From the NCBI RefSeq assembly GCF_000982415.1, contig NZ_LANI01000003.1:186001-250000 (forward strand): DNA of 64,000 bases. Reading direction: 5' to 3'. Shown piece by piece: positions 44,563-53,103 of this stretch. The position numbers and the translations under genes are program-made. The stretch comes from Kiloniella litopenaei. Lineage in GTDB: Bacteria; Pseudomonadota; Alphaproteobacteria; Kiloniellales; Kiloniellaceae. The notes under the pieces were generated by a model, which saw nothing but the letters and a program-made list of their open reading frames with translations, had not been told where the DNA came from and ran no database searches. Position 1 is the first letter of the stretch. Each line of letters opens with the position of its first letter.

Positions 44563-45423
44563 TTGTCACTGTTAGAGCGTGTTAAAACTTGTCATTTCTG
44601 GCAGCCGGAAAATTATCGCCCTTTCATTATTAACAATGAAATTCATGGGCACATCGCACATGATTTGGCAACGAAGCTCAAAGATTTTAACACCGTCTTT
44701 AACGTATCATCGCAAAGCGTCACACTTTCAGATAAACTGACAACATTTGAAAGCCGTACAGGCGAAGTTGAAAGCGCAATCAAAGTGCTGGTAAAAGAAG
44801 GTATTATTCCCAGATGGCGAGACGAGGAATATGCCGTGACCAATAGCTGGCACTTGCCCCCACTCTTAAAAATGGATCGTGGGGCTTCTGGTCATTTTGG
44901 CATTCGCAGTTACGGCGTTCACGTAAACGGTCTCGTAAAAACCGAAGAAGGCTTAAAAGTCTGGATCGGGAAACGCTCTCTAGCGAAACCCAATGCACCG
45001 GGAGAGCTTGATCATATTGTCGCGGGCGGGCAGCCCTATGGCTTGAGTATACTGGAAAATCTAATCAAAGAAGCTGAAGAAGAAGCGAATATACCCCAGG
45101 CAATATCCTCGACAGCCAAAGCAACAGGTATGGTTTCTTATCGTTGCGAACGCCCCGACGGCCTGAAAAACGATCATCTTTATATCTATGACCTCTATCT
45201 GGACGAGAGTTTTATTCCGCAAAACATGGATGGAGAGGTAGAGGAATTTTACCTTTGGCCAATAGAAAAAGTCATTGATCGCATCACAAAGACAGATGAC
45301 TTCAAATACAATGTCAGTCTGGTTTTAATACATTTCTTAATCAGAGAAGGGTATCTCACCCCTGATGACGACATCTATTCGGACTTGATCGAGGGCATGC
45401 ACCGTCAAGCCATAACGTCATGA
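44563..45423 (+). CDS. DUF4743 Nudix hydrolase, thiamine pyrophosphokinase-related
   Basis: A 286-aa protein with an N-terminal DUF4743-like domain (residues ~1-110) and a C-terminal Nudix domain. The Nudix box is diverged: AGGQPYGLS then KEAEEEA, keeping the metal-binding EAEEEA-type helix but with the usual upstream Glu replaced. This arrangement matches the yeast Tnr3/YJR142W-type family, some of whose members hydrolyse damaged forms of thiamine diphosphate. It starts at TTG with AGGAG six bases upstream, inside a hairpin. It lies between ecm and the adenosyltransferase gene; a metabolic reason for this is not obvious. Confidence 0.85.
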   Translation: MSLLERVKTCHFWQPENYRPFIINNEIHGHIAHDLATKLKDFNTVFNVSSQSVTLSDKLTTFESRTGEVESAIKVLVKEGIIPRWRDEEYAVTNSWHLPPLLKMDRGASGHFGIRSYGVHVNGLVKTEEGLKVWIGKRSLAKPNAPGELDHIVAGGQPYGLSILENLIKEAEEEANIPQAISSTAKATGMVSYRCERPDGLKNDHLYIYDLYLDESFIPQNMDGEVEEFYLWPIEKVIDRITKTDDFKYNVSLVLIHFLIREGYLTPDDDIYSDLIEGMHRQAITS

Positions 45424-45477
45424 TAACGAATTCAGAAAACAACGAACAAAAGCAGAGATAATTCCAGGAAAACAATT

Positions 45478-45675
45478 ATGGACAGTTTTTTAAATATCCT
45501 GATGGTGCTTTCTTTAGCTGCCGTTGTCATCATCCTTTTTGCCGGACTTATCAGCATGGCGCGTGGTGGTGAATATAACAAACAACATGCGAATAAATTC
45601 ATGCGGTATCGTGTTTTGGCCCAAGGAATTGCACTTTTAATCTTCCTGATAGCCTTTTGGGCCAAGAACCAATAA
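45478..45675 (+). CDS. twin-transmembrane HIG1-like small protein
   Basis: A 65-aa protein with two hydrophobic segments (LMVLSLAAVVIILFAGLISM and VLAQGIALLIFLIAFW) around a polar loop ending NKFMRYRVLAQG, the conserved HIG1-type motif. In alphaproteobacteria such twin-TM proteins commonly precede a cob(I)alamin adenosyltransferase gene, as here. Mitochondrial HIG1 proteins bind respiratory complexes; the bacterial role is unclear. CAGGAA lies upstream of the ATG. Confidence 0.8.
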   Translation: MDSFLNILMVLSLAAVVIILFAGLISMARGGEYNKQHANKFMRYRVLAQGIALLIFLIAFWAKNQ

Positions 45676-45781
45676 AAAAACCGAGTAAGTAGGCTGAACC
45701 TTCATTGAACCAAGAACATTGAGTTAAGAGAATTTCAGCTTAATTCGTCAAAAGTCAGTCGCATCGGTGATATACCCTTCG

Positions 45782-45829
45782 CGTCCTTCCAATGTAATCT
45801 TTACGACAGTTGAAGAAAAAGGAAGGACG
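45782..45829 (+). promoter_or_regulatory. 9-bp inverted repeat in the adenosyltransferase leader
   Basis: CGTCCTTCC (45782-45790) and GGAAGGACG (45821-45829) form a perfect 9-bp stem with a 30-base loop, ending 36 bases before the start codon. It may be a regulator site or RNA element. I find no cobalamin-riboswitch B12-box. Confidence 0.4.
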
Positions 45830-45864
45830 ACAAACTCAACCCTTTAGAAAGAGAGCTTGCTGTA

Positions 45865-46428
45865 ATGGTCCAATTGACACGTATTTACACAAGAGGCGGT
45901 GACAAAGGAAAAACGTCGCTTGGTTCCGGCAAACGCGTTCATAAACACGACCTCCGTGTTGAGGCTTATGGCACCGTTGACGAAACCAACGCCATTGTTG
46001 GTATTGCGCGATTGTACAGCAAAGATCTTGTTGATGATATTCTGGTACGTATTCAGAACGATCTTTTTGATCTCGGCGCCGACCTCTGTTGCCCCGAAGA
46101 AAAAGATCCTGAATACCCGCCCTTGAGAATCACTGCCGATCAGGTAGAGAGACTTGAACAGGAGATTGATGATTTAAATGCTGATTTAGCACCGTTAAAA
46201 TCATTTATCCTTCCCGGGGGCAGCGAAATTGCAGCTTACCTGCATCAGGCCAGAACCGTTTCACGCAGAGCTGAACGCCTGATCTCAGCCCTGTGTCAAA
46301 CCGAAGACATCAACCCCGAGGGATTGAAATATATAAACCGTCTATCCGATTTGTTTTTTGTTCTGGCTCGCCACGTCAATGACAAGGGGGCTAAGGACGT
46401 GCTCTGGGTACCTGGGGCAAACCGATGA
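45865..46428 (+). CDS. ATP:cob(I)alamin adenosyltransferase, PduO type
   Basis: A 187-aa enzyme beginning TRIYTRGGDKGKTSLGSG, the ATP-binding N terminus of PduO/MMAB-type adenosyltransferases; VEAYGTVDETNAIVG and SRRAERLI complete the active-site helices. It makes adenosylcobalamin, the cofactor of Ecm encoded just upstream and of methylmalonyl-CoA mutase, which completes the pathway. The HIG1-like gene lies 189 bases upstream and etfB 150 bases downstream, so it may be its own unit. Confidence 0.92.
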   Translation: MVQLTRIYTRGGDKGKTSLGSGKRVHKHDLRVEAYGTVDETNAIVGIARLYSKDLVDDILVRIQNDLFDLGADLCCPEEKDPEYPPLRITADQVERLEQEIDDLNADLAPLKSFILPGGSEIAAYLHQARTVSRRAERLISALCQTEDINPEGLKYINRLSDLFFVLARHVNDKGAKDVLWVPGANR

Positions 46429-46578
46429 TCTTCGGGAGAAAGTCTTCAGGGGATCATTGACAGTGTATGTTGGCGGGCCTAAGGTTCCCGGCGACTGGCT
46501 GTTAGAGAGTAAAGTGACGGATCTTTAGATTCTTGTCATTTTGCTTAGGTAAAGCGCGAATATTAAGGATACTTCTAG

Positions 46579-47328
46579 ATGAAAGTACTCGTCCCAATCA
46601 AACGCGTTATAGACGCGAACGTGCAGGTTCGGGTTAAATCTGACCAGACTGGCGTTGAATTAACAAACGTCAAAATGGCGATGAACCCGTTCTGTGAGAT
46701 TGCGGTTGAGCAAGCTGTACGCATGAAAGAAGCTGGCATCGCCAGCGAGATCATTGTTGTTTCAGCTGGACCAGCCCAGGCTCAAGAAACCCTCCGTACT
46801 GGCCTTGCTATGGGCGCAGATCGCGGCATTCACATTCAAAGCGACGACGACTTACAGCCATTGGCAATTGCCAAGCTGCTAAAAGCTGTTGTGGCAAATG
46901 AAGAGCCAGGTCTCGTTATCCTAGGAAAACAGGCAATTGACGGTGACAACAATCAAACAGGCCAGATGCTTTCTGCCCTTCTTGGTTGGTCACAAGGCAC
47001 TTTCATCTCTGCTGTGGAAGTGGCGGGCGACAAGCTGAACATCACCCGTGAAGTTGATGGCGGCCTGCAAAAAGCAAGCCTTGCTATGCCAGCTGTTCTG
47101 ACAGTTGATCTTCGTTTGAACGAGCCACGCTACGCGTCGCTTCCAAACATCATGAAAGCGAAGAAAAAACCTATCGATGCAACATCACCTGCCGATCTTG
47201 GCGTTGATGTCGCTCCACGCATCAGCACGCTGAAGGTCACTGAGCCTCCGGCACGTGATGCCGGCGTTATCGTTGGTTCCGTTTCTGAACTGGTCGACAA
47301 ACTCAAAAACGAAGCAAAGGTGATCTAA
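46579..47328 (+). CDS. etfB: electron transfer flavoprotein beta subunit
   Basis: EtfB is 249 aa, starting [20 protein letters not shown], with [34 protein letters not shown] (the AMP-binding region) and the recognition-loop [20 protein letters not shown] that docks on dehydrogenases. With EtfA it accepts electrons from acyl-CoA dehydrogenases such as Mcd and passes them to ETF:quinone oxidoreductase. AAGGA precedes the ATG. etfA follows after two bases. Confidence 0.96.
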   Translation: MKVLVPIKRVIDANVQVRVKSDQTGVELTNVKMAMNPFCEIAVEQAVRMKEAGIASEIIVVSAGPAQAQETLRTGLAMGADRGIHIQSDDDLQPLAIAKLLKAVVANEEPGLVILGKQAIDGDNNQTGQMLSALLGWSQGTFISAVEVAGDKLNITREVDGGLQKASLAMPAVLTVDLRLNEPRYASLPNIMKAKKKPIDATSPADLGVDVAPRISTLKVTEPPARDAGVIVGSVSELVDKLKNEAKVI

Positions 47329-47330
47329 CG

Positions 47331-48263
47331 ATGTCTATTCTTGTTATCGCCGAACACGACAACGCAAGCATCAAGCCTGCTACATTGAACACCGTTACCG
47401 CAGCAACACAGCTGGGTGATGATGTTCACGTTCTTGTTGCCGGCTCTGGCTGTGCCACGGCTGGCGAAGCTGCTGCAAAGATCACAGGTGTTTCCAAGGT
47501 TCTTGTTTCTGATGCGCCCGAGTATGCACAGGACATTGCAGAAAACATTGCACCATTGATCGTGAACCTTGCGTCTGGCTACAGCCACGTACTGGCTCCG
47601 GCAACGACTTACGGCAAAAACATCCTCCCACGTGCTTCTGCATTGCTGGATGTTCAGCAAATCTCCGAGATTACAGCAATTGAATCCGCAGATACTTTTG
47701 TGCGTCCGATCTATGCTGGTAATGCCCTCGCAACGGTTCAGTCATCTGATGCGATCAAGCTGATTACCGTTCGTGGTACAGCTTTTGAAGCCGCAGCAGA
47801 AGAAGGCGGATCAGCCGCCGTAGAAACTGTTGATGCAACAGGTGATGCCGGGCTTTCCACTTTTGAAGGCCAAGAGCTGACAAAATCCGAGCGTCCAGAA
47901 CTGACAACCGCTGGCGTTGTTATCTCTGGTGGTCGCGGCATGCAGAACGGCGAAAACTTTGCAATGCTCGAGCGCGTTGCAGATAAGCTTGGTGCAGCTG
48001 TTGGCGCGTCTCGTGCCGCCGTTGATGCGGGTTACGTACCAAATGACTATCAGGTTGGTCAGACTGGTAAAGTTGTGGCTCCAGATCTCTACATTGCCGT
48101 GGGGATCTCTGGCGCTATTCAGCATCTTGCCGGGATGAAAGACTCAAAAGTCATCGTTGCGATCAATAAAGACGAAGAAGCCCCGATATTCCAGGTTGCT
48201 GACTATGGCCTGGTTGCGGATCTCTTCGATGCAGTTCCAGAGCTTGAAGCTGAGCTTGGATAA
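47331..48263 (+). CDS. etfA: electron transfer flavoprotein alpha subunit
   Basis: EtfA is 310 aa and binds FAD through its C-terminal domain: [43 protein letters not shown] and [20 protein letters not shown] are all present. It pairs with the adjacent etfB product. The pair ends at a strong terminator, so etfBA forms a unit separate from the following 3-hydroxybutyryl-CoA dehydrogenase gene. Confidence 0.96.
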   Translation: MSILVIAEHDNASIKPATLNTVTAATQLGDDVHVLVAGSGCATAGEAAAKITGVSKVLVSDAPEYAQDIAENIAPLIVNLASGYSHVLAPATTYGKNILPRASALLDVQQISEITAIESADTFVRPIYAGNALATVQSSDAIKLITVRGTAFEAAAEEGGSAAVETVDATGDAGLSTFEGQELTKSERPELTTAGVVISGGRGMQNGENFAMLERVADKLGAAVGASRAAVDAGYVPNDYQVGQTGKVVAPDLYIAVGISGAIQHLAGMKDSKVIVAINKDEEAPIFQVADYGLVADLFDAVPELEAELG

Positions 48264-48335
48264 ATCTTTTGATCTATCACTCTCACTTATTGAGACTTGA
48301 TATTTCAAAGATCGATCTGCAATGATACCCTACGA

Positions 48336-48369
48336 CAAGACGCTATCAAATATGGTAGCGTCTTGTTTT
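48336..48369 (+). terminator. Rho-independent terminator after etfA
   Basis: CAAGACGCTA (48336-48345) and TAGCGTCTTG (48356-48365) make a perfect 10-bp stem with a 10-base loop, followed by TTTT. Confidence 0.88.
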
Positions 48370-48403
48370 AAATTACAGAGTAGCGGAAAGGCTCGTGAAG
48401 AGT

Positions 48404-49288
48404 ATGACTATTCAGGATATTAAATCCGTTGGCATTATTGGCGCAGGGCAAATGGGCAGTGGCATTGCACACGTCAGCTCGATTGCTGGCTTTGATGTTC
48501 ACATGGTCGATGTCAATCAAGATCAACTTGATGCAGCACTCGCCACCATCAAAAAGAACATGCAGCGTCAGGCGTCCAAGGGCAAGATATCCGAATCTGA
48601 CATCACCACCGCCTTGGGAAGAATCAAAAGCTCACAGGAACTGGAAAGCCTCTCTGACTGTGACGTCGTGATTGAAGCCGCGACTGAAAACGAAGAAATT
48701 AAAAAAGATATCTTCCGCAAGGTTTGCCCCTTGATGAAGCCGGAAGCTATTCTTTGCTCAAATACCTCGTCAATTTCCATCACGCGTCTGGCTGCGGTTA
48801 CAAAACGTCCGGGACAGTTCATGGGCATGCATTTCATGAACCCTGTGCCAATCATGCAGCTTGTGGAATTGATTCGCGGCATCGCGACAGAAGAAAGCAC
48901 CTACAACGCTATTAAGGACATGACCCACAAGCTGGGCAAAACCTCGGCGTCATCCGAAGACTTCCCAGCCTTTATTGTGAACCGCATCCTGCTGCCCATG
49001 ATCAATGAAGCTGTATACACTCTCTATGAAGGTGTCGGTACTGTTGATTCCATTGATACCGCCATGAAGCTGGGCGCCAATCACCCCATGGGACCATTGG
49101 AACTAGCAGATTTTATCGGACTGGATACCTGCCTTGCGATTATGTCCGTGCTCTATGACGGCCTTGCCGATACCAAATATCGCCCCTGTCCTCTATTGGT
49201 GAAATATGTCGAAGCAGGCTGGGTAGGTAAAAAATCAGGCCGTGGGTTCTATGATTACGGTGGCGACACGCCAGTGCCAACACGTTAA
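48404..49288 (+). CDS. hbd: 3-hydroxybutyryl-CoA dehydrogenase
   Basis: A 294-aa NAD(P)-dependent enzyme that interconverts acetoacetyl-CoA and 3-hydroxybutyryl-CoA. The N-terminal nucleotide-binding motif is VGIIGAGQMGSGIA, SNTSSISITRLA holds active-site residues, and HFMNPVPIMQLVE carries the catalytic His. The C-terminal domain ends with VGKKSGRGFYDY. Crotonyl-CoA made from its product feeds Ccr. ATG 48404 is chosen; GTG 48395, three codons upstream, has a closer GGAAAGG and is also possible. Confidence 0.93.
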   Translation: MTIQDIKSVGIIGAGQMGSGIAHVSSIAGFDVHMVDVNQDQLDAALATIKKNMQRQASKGKISESDITTALGRIKSSQELESLSDCDVVIEAATENEEIKKDIFRKVCPLMKPEAILCSNTSSISITRLAAVTKRPGQFMGMHFMNPVPIMQLVELIRGIATEESTYNAIKDMTHKLGKTSASSEDFPAFIVNRILLPMINEAVYTLYEGVGTVDSIDTAMKLGANHPMGPLELADFIGLDTCLAIMSVLYDGLADTKYRPCPLLVKYVEAGWVGKKSGRGFYDYGGDTPVPTR

Positions 49289-49332
49289 AACGAGCTAGAA
49301 GACCCAAACAAAAAAAACAGAAAATAAAAAAG

Positions 49333-49364
49333 AGCCATCATGTTTTCACAGATGGCTTTTTTTT
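49333..49364. terminator. bidirectional terminator between hbd and the TlpA-like gene
   Basis: AGCCATC (49333-49339) and GATGGCT (49351-49357) form the stem, with a T-run after it and an A-run before it. It serves both convergent genes. Confidence 0.88.
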
Positions 49365-49413
49365 GATTTTAACGTCAAAGGCGTTCAGATCCAGCTTAAT
49401 CTATCCCTAGCCT

Positions 49414-49992
49414 TTATTTAGAGACATAAAAATCAACCAGTGTTTTAACTTCTGGCGCGTCCCATTCAAAGGGGCCGATTAAAGCACCGACGATCATACC
49501 CTCTTTGCTAATCAAATAGGTTGATGGCAACCCCCGCAACCCAAAAGCACGCGAAACGCGGCCCTTTGGATCAACATAAGCCGGTAAGTTTTTAAGATCA
49601 TTATCTTTGAAAAAGGGCAACACCTTCTTAAGTCCTGATCTATCCTCGGAAAGTGTCACAACCCGAAACAGATCACTCCCCAATTCAGCCTGTAGCCTGT
49701 CCAGATCGGGCATCTCCTTGACACAGGGTGCACACCATGTTGCCCAGAAATTCAAGAGAATAACCTGCCCTTTCATTTCCGTGAACGAACGAAGTTTTCC
49801 TTCTTCATCCTGAAAGGTTTCGATCGGCACTGGAATAGGAGGATCGAACAGAGTAAAGTTCCCTTCGAGTCGCCCTTCGAGTGGAGGTTTATCCACTGCT
49901 CCAGCAAATGACACGCTGATCACAAGCGTTACGGATGCTGCGAATAGCATGTGAAGAAAACCGGACAGGCGAAGGGCTTTAATCAGGATCAT
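49414..49992 (-). CDS. TlpA/ResA-like thioredoxin-fold protein
   Basis: A 192-aa protein with an N-terminal membrane/signal segment (residues ~7-30) and a periplasmic thioredoxin domain containing WCAPC at about residues 85-89 and the cis-Pro region [10 protein letters not shown]. Such proteins reduce disulfides, for instance in cytochrome c maturation or copper-site assembly. ATG 49992 gives a sensible signal; longer frames run into the argH promoter region. It is divergent from argH, an arrangement common in alphaproteobacteria. Confidence 0.88.
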   Translation of the reverse strand: MILIKALRLSGFLHMLFAASVTLVISVSFAGAVDKPPLEGRLEGNFTLFDPPIPVPIETFQDEEGKLRSFTEMKGQVILLNFWATWCAPCVKEMPDLDRLQAELGSDLFRVVTLSEDRSGLKKVLPFFKDNDLKNLPAYVDPKGRVSRAFGLRGLPSTYLISKEGMIVGALIGPFEWDAPEVKTLVDFYVSK

Positions 49993-50042
49993 TAGTACAA
50001 GTCCATAAAGTCGTGAGACCGAATAAGGCGAAAGAGAATATC

Positions 50043-51455
50043 GTGTCAGAACCAAAAACACCCAGTGAAACATCTGCCAATGCAATGTGGGGCGGACGCT
50101 TTAGCGTTGGGCCTTCCGAAGTTATGGAAAAGATCAACGCCTCTATCGATTTCGACAAACGCATGTCCGCACAGGATATTGCCGGGTCAAAAGCTCACTG
50201 TAGCATGTTGGTTAAACAAGGTATTATCAGCACAGAAGATGGCAATGCAATACTCCAGGGTCTAGACACAATTTCGCGAGAAATCGAAAACGGCACTTTT
50301 ACTTTCTCTCCTGCTCTCGAAGATATTCATATGAATATCGAAAACAGATTGCGCGAACTTATCGGTGACGCCGCGGGCAGATTACATACTGCACGTTCCC
50401 GAAACGACCAGGTAGCAACGGATTTCAAGCTTTGGGTACGTAGTGCAATTGACGAACTGGACAAACAAACAGGCCTTCTTATCGAAGCTTTGATCAAGCA
50501 AGCCGAAGAAAATTTCGACGTTATCATGCCAGGTTACACCCACCTTCAGGCGGCTCAACCTGTGACATTTGGTCACCACATGCTTGCCTATGTTGAAATG
50601 TTTGGACGCGACAGAAGCCGACTACAGGACTGTCGCAAAAGATTGAACGAATGCCCTCTGGGTGCTGCCGCACTGGCAGGCACATCTTTCCCGATAGATC
50701 GTCATATGACTGCCGAGGCTCTTGGCTTTGATCGCCCAACAGCGAACTCACTTGATTCAGTTTCTGATAGAGACCACGCACTTGAGTTTATGTCTTCCGG
50801 CGCAATATTAGCCACTCACCTGTCACGCTTTGCAGAGGAACTGGTCATCTGGTGCTCTCAGGGTTTCGGCTTTGTTACACTTTCCGATGCCTTTACCACA
50901 GGCAGCTCTATCATGCCGCAAAAGAAAAACCCGGATGCAGCAGAGCTTATTCGCGGCAAAGTCGGGCGTGTTATCGGGTCGATGAATACTCTTTTTGTTG
51001 TCATGAAAGGTCTGCCTTTGACCTATGGCAAAGACATGCAAGAAGATAAAGAACCTGTGTTTGATGCCGCTGACACACTGATTCTAAGTGTGACCGCCAT
51101 GACTGGGATGGTCAGTGATATGGTTGCCAACCGCGACAAACTTCACGCCGCGACTGCCGATGGTTTTCTAACTGCCACGGATCTTGCTGACTGGCTGGTC
51201 AAAGAACTTAACCTGCCTTTCCGTGACGCCCATCATGTTACAGGAACAATTGTAAAGCTGGCCGAAGACAAAGGCTGTGATATAAGTGATTTGAGTTTGG
51301 AAGAAATGCAAAGCGTAGAAGCCCGCATTTCTCAGGATATATTCAGGGTTCTCACAGTTGAACAGTCGGCGCAAAGTCGCACAAGTTTTGGTGGCACAGC
51401 ACCTGAAAATGTTAAAGCCGCGGCAAAAGCTGCCAGAGAGAGATTTTTGTCATGA
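50043..51455 (+). CDS. argH: argininosuccinate lyase
   Basis: ArgH splits argininosuccinate to arginine and fumarate, the last step of arginine synthesis. Length 470 aa from GTG 50043, which has AAAGAGAA upstream; GTG 50013 is an alternative. It shows MWGGRF, the DVHMNIE-like [10 protein letters not shown] block, [12 protein letters not shown], and the signature [14 protein letters not shown] near residue 286. The lptM-like gene overlaps its stop by 4 bases, starting an argH-lptM-lysA chain. Confidence 0.96.
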   Translation: MSEPKTPSETSANAMWGGRFSVGPSEVMEKINASIDFDKRMSAQDIAGSKAHCSMLVKQGIISTEDGNAILQGLDTISREIENGTFTFSPALEDIHMNIENRLRELIGDAAGRLHTARSRNDQVATDFKLWVRSAIDELDKQTGLLIEALIKQAEENFDVIMPGYTHLQAAQPVTFGHHMLAYVEMFGRDRSRLQDCRKRLNECPLGAAALAGTSFPIDRHMTAEALGFDRPTANSLDSVSDRDHALEFMSSGAILATHLSRFAEELVIWCSQGFGFVTLSDAFTTGSSIMPQKKNPDAAELIRGKVGRVIGSMNTLFVVMKGLPLTYGKDMQEDKEPVFDAADTLILSVTAMTGMVSDMVANRDKLHAATADGFLTATDLADWLVKELNLPFRDAHHVTGTIVKLAEDKGCDISDLSLEEMQSVEARISQDIFRVLTVEQSAQSRTSFGGTAPENVKAAAKAARERFLS

Positions 51456-51757
51456 AGCAGGCCCGCTCTATAAAACAAACTTGGATTGTACCAGGACAAC
51501 AGGTTTTCAATAAAAGATCTCTTGCAACAGCAACTCTTCTTGGCGCAGGTTTGCTGCTCGCCGCCTGTGGTAAGGTTGGAGGGCTTGAACGCCCCGGTGG
51601 AGATTGGGATTATCCGCAACAGTATCCATACCCACCTGCTGTAACGCCAAACTCTTCTTCCACAGGCACGCCGACGACTGAACAACAAAACGCTATACCC
51701 GAGAGTTTACAGATACGTAAAAATTCGAAGGTCAAAGTAAAGACATACGGACAGTAA
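51452..51757 (+). CDS. lptM: LptM-like small lipoprotein
   Basis: A 101-aa lipoprotein with an N-terminal extension, hydrophobic segment [14 protein letters not shown] and lipobox LAAC at about residue 39. [12 protein letters not shown] follows, as in LptM/YifL, which helps mature the LptD LPS translocon. The tail is Pro/Ser/Thr-rich and longer than the ~67 aa of E. coli LptM. It lies between argH and lysA as in many proteobacteria (lptM-lysA order) and is coupled to argH by overlap. Confidence 0.8.
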   Translation: MKQARSIKQTWIVPGQQVFNKRSLATATLLGAGLLLAACGKVGGLERPGGDWDYPQQYPYPPAVTPNSSSTGTPTTEQQNAIPESLQIRKNSKVKVKTYGQ

Positions 51758-51762
51758 AAATT

Positions 51763-53034
51763 ATGAGTGCCTTTGAATACCGCCATGGCCAGCTTCATGT
51801 TGAAGATCTGCCATTGGAAAACATCGCCCAAGAAGTTGGAACGCCTTTCTTCTGCTATTCCACACAAGCGATGGTGAATGCATACAACTCTTTTTCTGAT
51901 GCGCTTGCCAAAGCAGGCGTCAAAGGCACAATTTGTTATGCGCTCAAGGCTAACTCTAACCAGTCTGTAATCCAAACCCTTGCCAAAGCAGGGGCAGGAG
52001 CAGACGTGGTTTCAGAGGGTGAGTTGCGTCGCGCTTTGGAAGCCGGCGTTGACCCGAAGAAAATTGTCTTTGCCGGTGTCGGCAAAAAACCATCAGAGAT
52101 GGCTGTTGGCTTGAAAGCAGGCATTTTGCAGTTCAATGTTGAGTCTTTGCCTGAACTCGAAGCTCTTTCAGCTGTTGCCCAAAAAATGGGGGTCACAGCC
52201 CCGGTTGCCTTCAGAATTAATCCTGACGTCGATGCAAAAACCCATGCAAAGATTTCAACGGGAAAAGCTGAAAACAAATTCGGCATTGATATACCAAGTG
52301 TTCGTAACTTTGTTGAGCAAGCAAAGGTACTTCCAAACATTGCCGTCGAGAGCCTCGCCGTTCACATTGGCTCACAGCTAACAGACGCCAGCCCGTTCAA
52401 AGATGCCTTTGCGCGATTAGCAAGTCTCTATAAAGAACTGCAAAACGCTGGCCTCCCCCTTAAACGGATTGATTTTGGTGGCGGACTGGGCATTCAATAC
52501 AAAGATGAAACACCACCGGACCTTAGCGAATATGCACAGGCTGTAAGCGAAGCCATGCAAGGTTTGGATGCAGAATGTATATTTGAACCCGGTCGTTTTT
52601 TGGTTGGCAATGCCGGGGTTTTGGTGACGGAAACCATATATGTTAAGGATGGTACAAATCGTCGCTTCCTCATCATTGATGCAGCTATGAACGATTTGAT
52701 CAGACCATCACTCTACGATGCCTGGCACGACATCACCCCCTTGAAACAACCCGATGCAAATACTTCGCTGACACCATGTGACATCGTTGGTCCGATTTGT
52801 GAGTCTGGTGATACCTTTGCAACACAACGACCATTGCCAGAAATAGCAGCAGGAGATCTGTTGGCCATGGAATCCGCTGGTGCCTATGGTGCTGTCATGG
52901 CCTCGAGTTACAACACACGGCTGAATGCTCCCGAAATTTTGGTCAAAGGTGATCAATATGCGATTGTGCGCAAACGTGTTGATTATGATACACTGATAAA
53001 ACAGGACATTCTGCCTGAGTGGTTGTCGAAATAA
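51763..53034 (+). CDS. lysA: diaminopimelate decarboxylase
   Basis: A PLP enzyme of 423 aa that decarboxylates meso-diaminopimelate to lysine. The PLP lysine is in CYALKANSNQ near residue 62, the glycine-rich phosphate site is DFGGGLGIQY, EPGRFLVGNAGV is conserved, and the active-site Cys is in CESGDTF. It starts five bases after the lptM-like stop and precedes the DUF4175 gene by 69 bases. Confidence 0.97.
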   Translation: MSAFEYRHGQLHVEDLPLENIAQEVGTPFFCYSTQAMVNAYNSFSDALAKAGVKGTICYALKANSNQSVIQTLAKAGAGADVVSEGELRRALEAGVDPKKIVFAGVGKKPSEMAVGLKAGILQFNVESLPELEALSAVAQKMGVTAPVAFRINPDVDAKTHAKISTGKAENKFGIDIPSVRNFVEQAKVLPNIAVESLAVHIGSQLTDASPFKDAFARLASLYKELQNAGLPLKRIDFGGGLGIQYKDETPPDLSEYAQAVSEAMQGLDAECIFEPGRFLVGNAGVLVTETIYVKDGTNRRFLIIDAAMNDLIRPSLYDAWHDITPLKQPDANTSLTPCDIVGPICESGDTFATQRPLPEIAAGDLLAMESAGAYGAVMASSYNTRLNAPEILVKGDQYAIVRKRVDYDTLIKQDILPEWLSK

Positions 53035-53103
53035 TATAAGCAACCTTTTCCTCTTTATGGGGCGGTATGTCCAAATGAGCCTACCAAAGGAACATATGGA
53101 CCG

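Noticed and set aside
45676-45864. Cobalamin riboswitch before the adenosyltransferase gene
   Set aside because: I found an inverted repeat but no B12-box consensus and not enough conserved helices.
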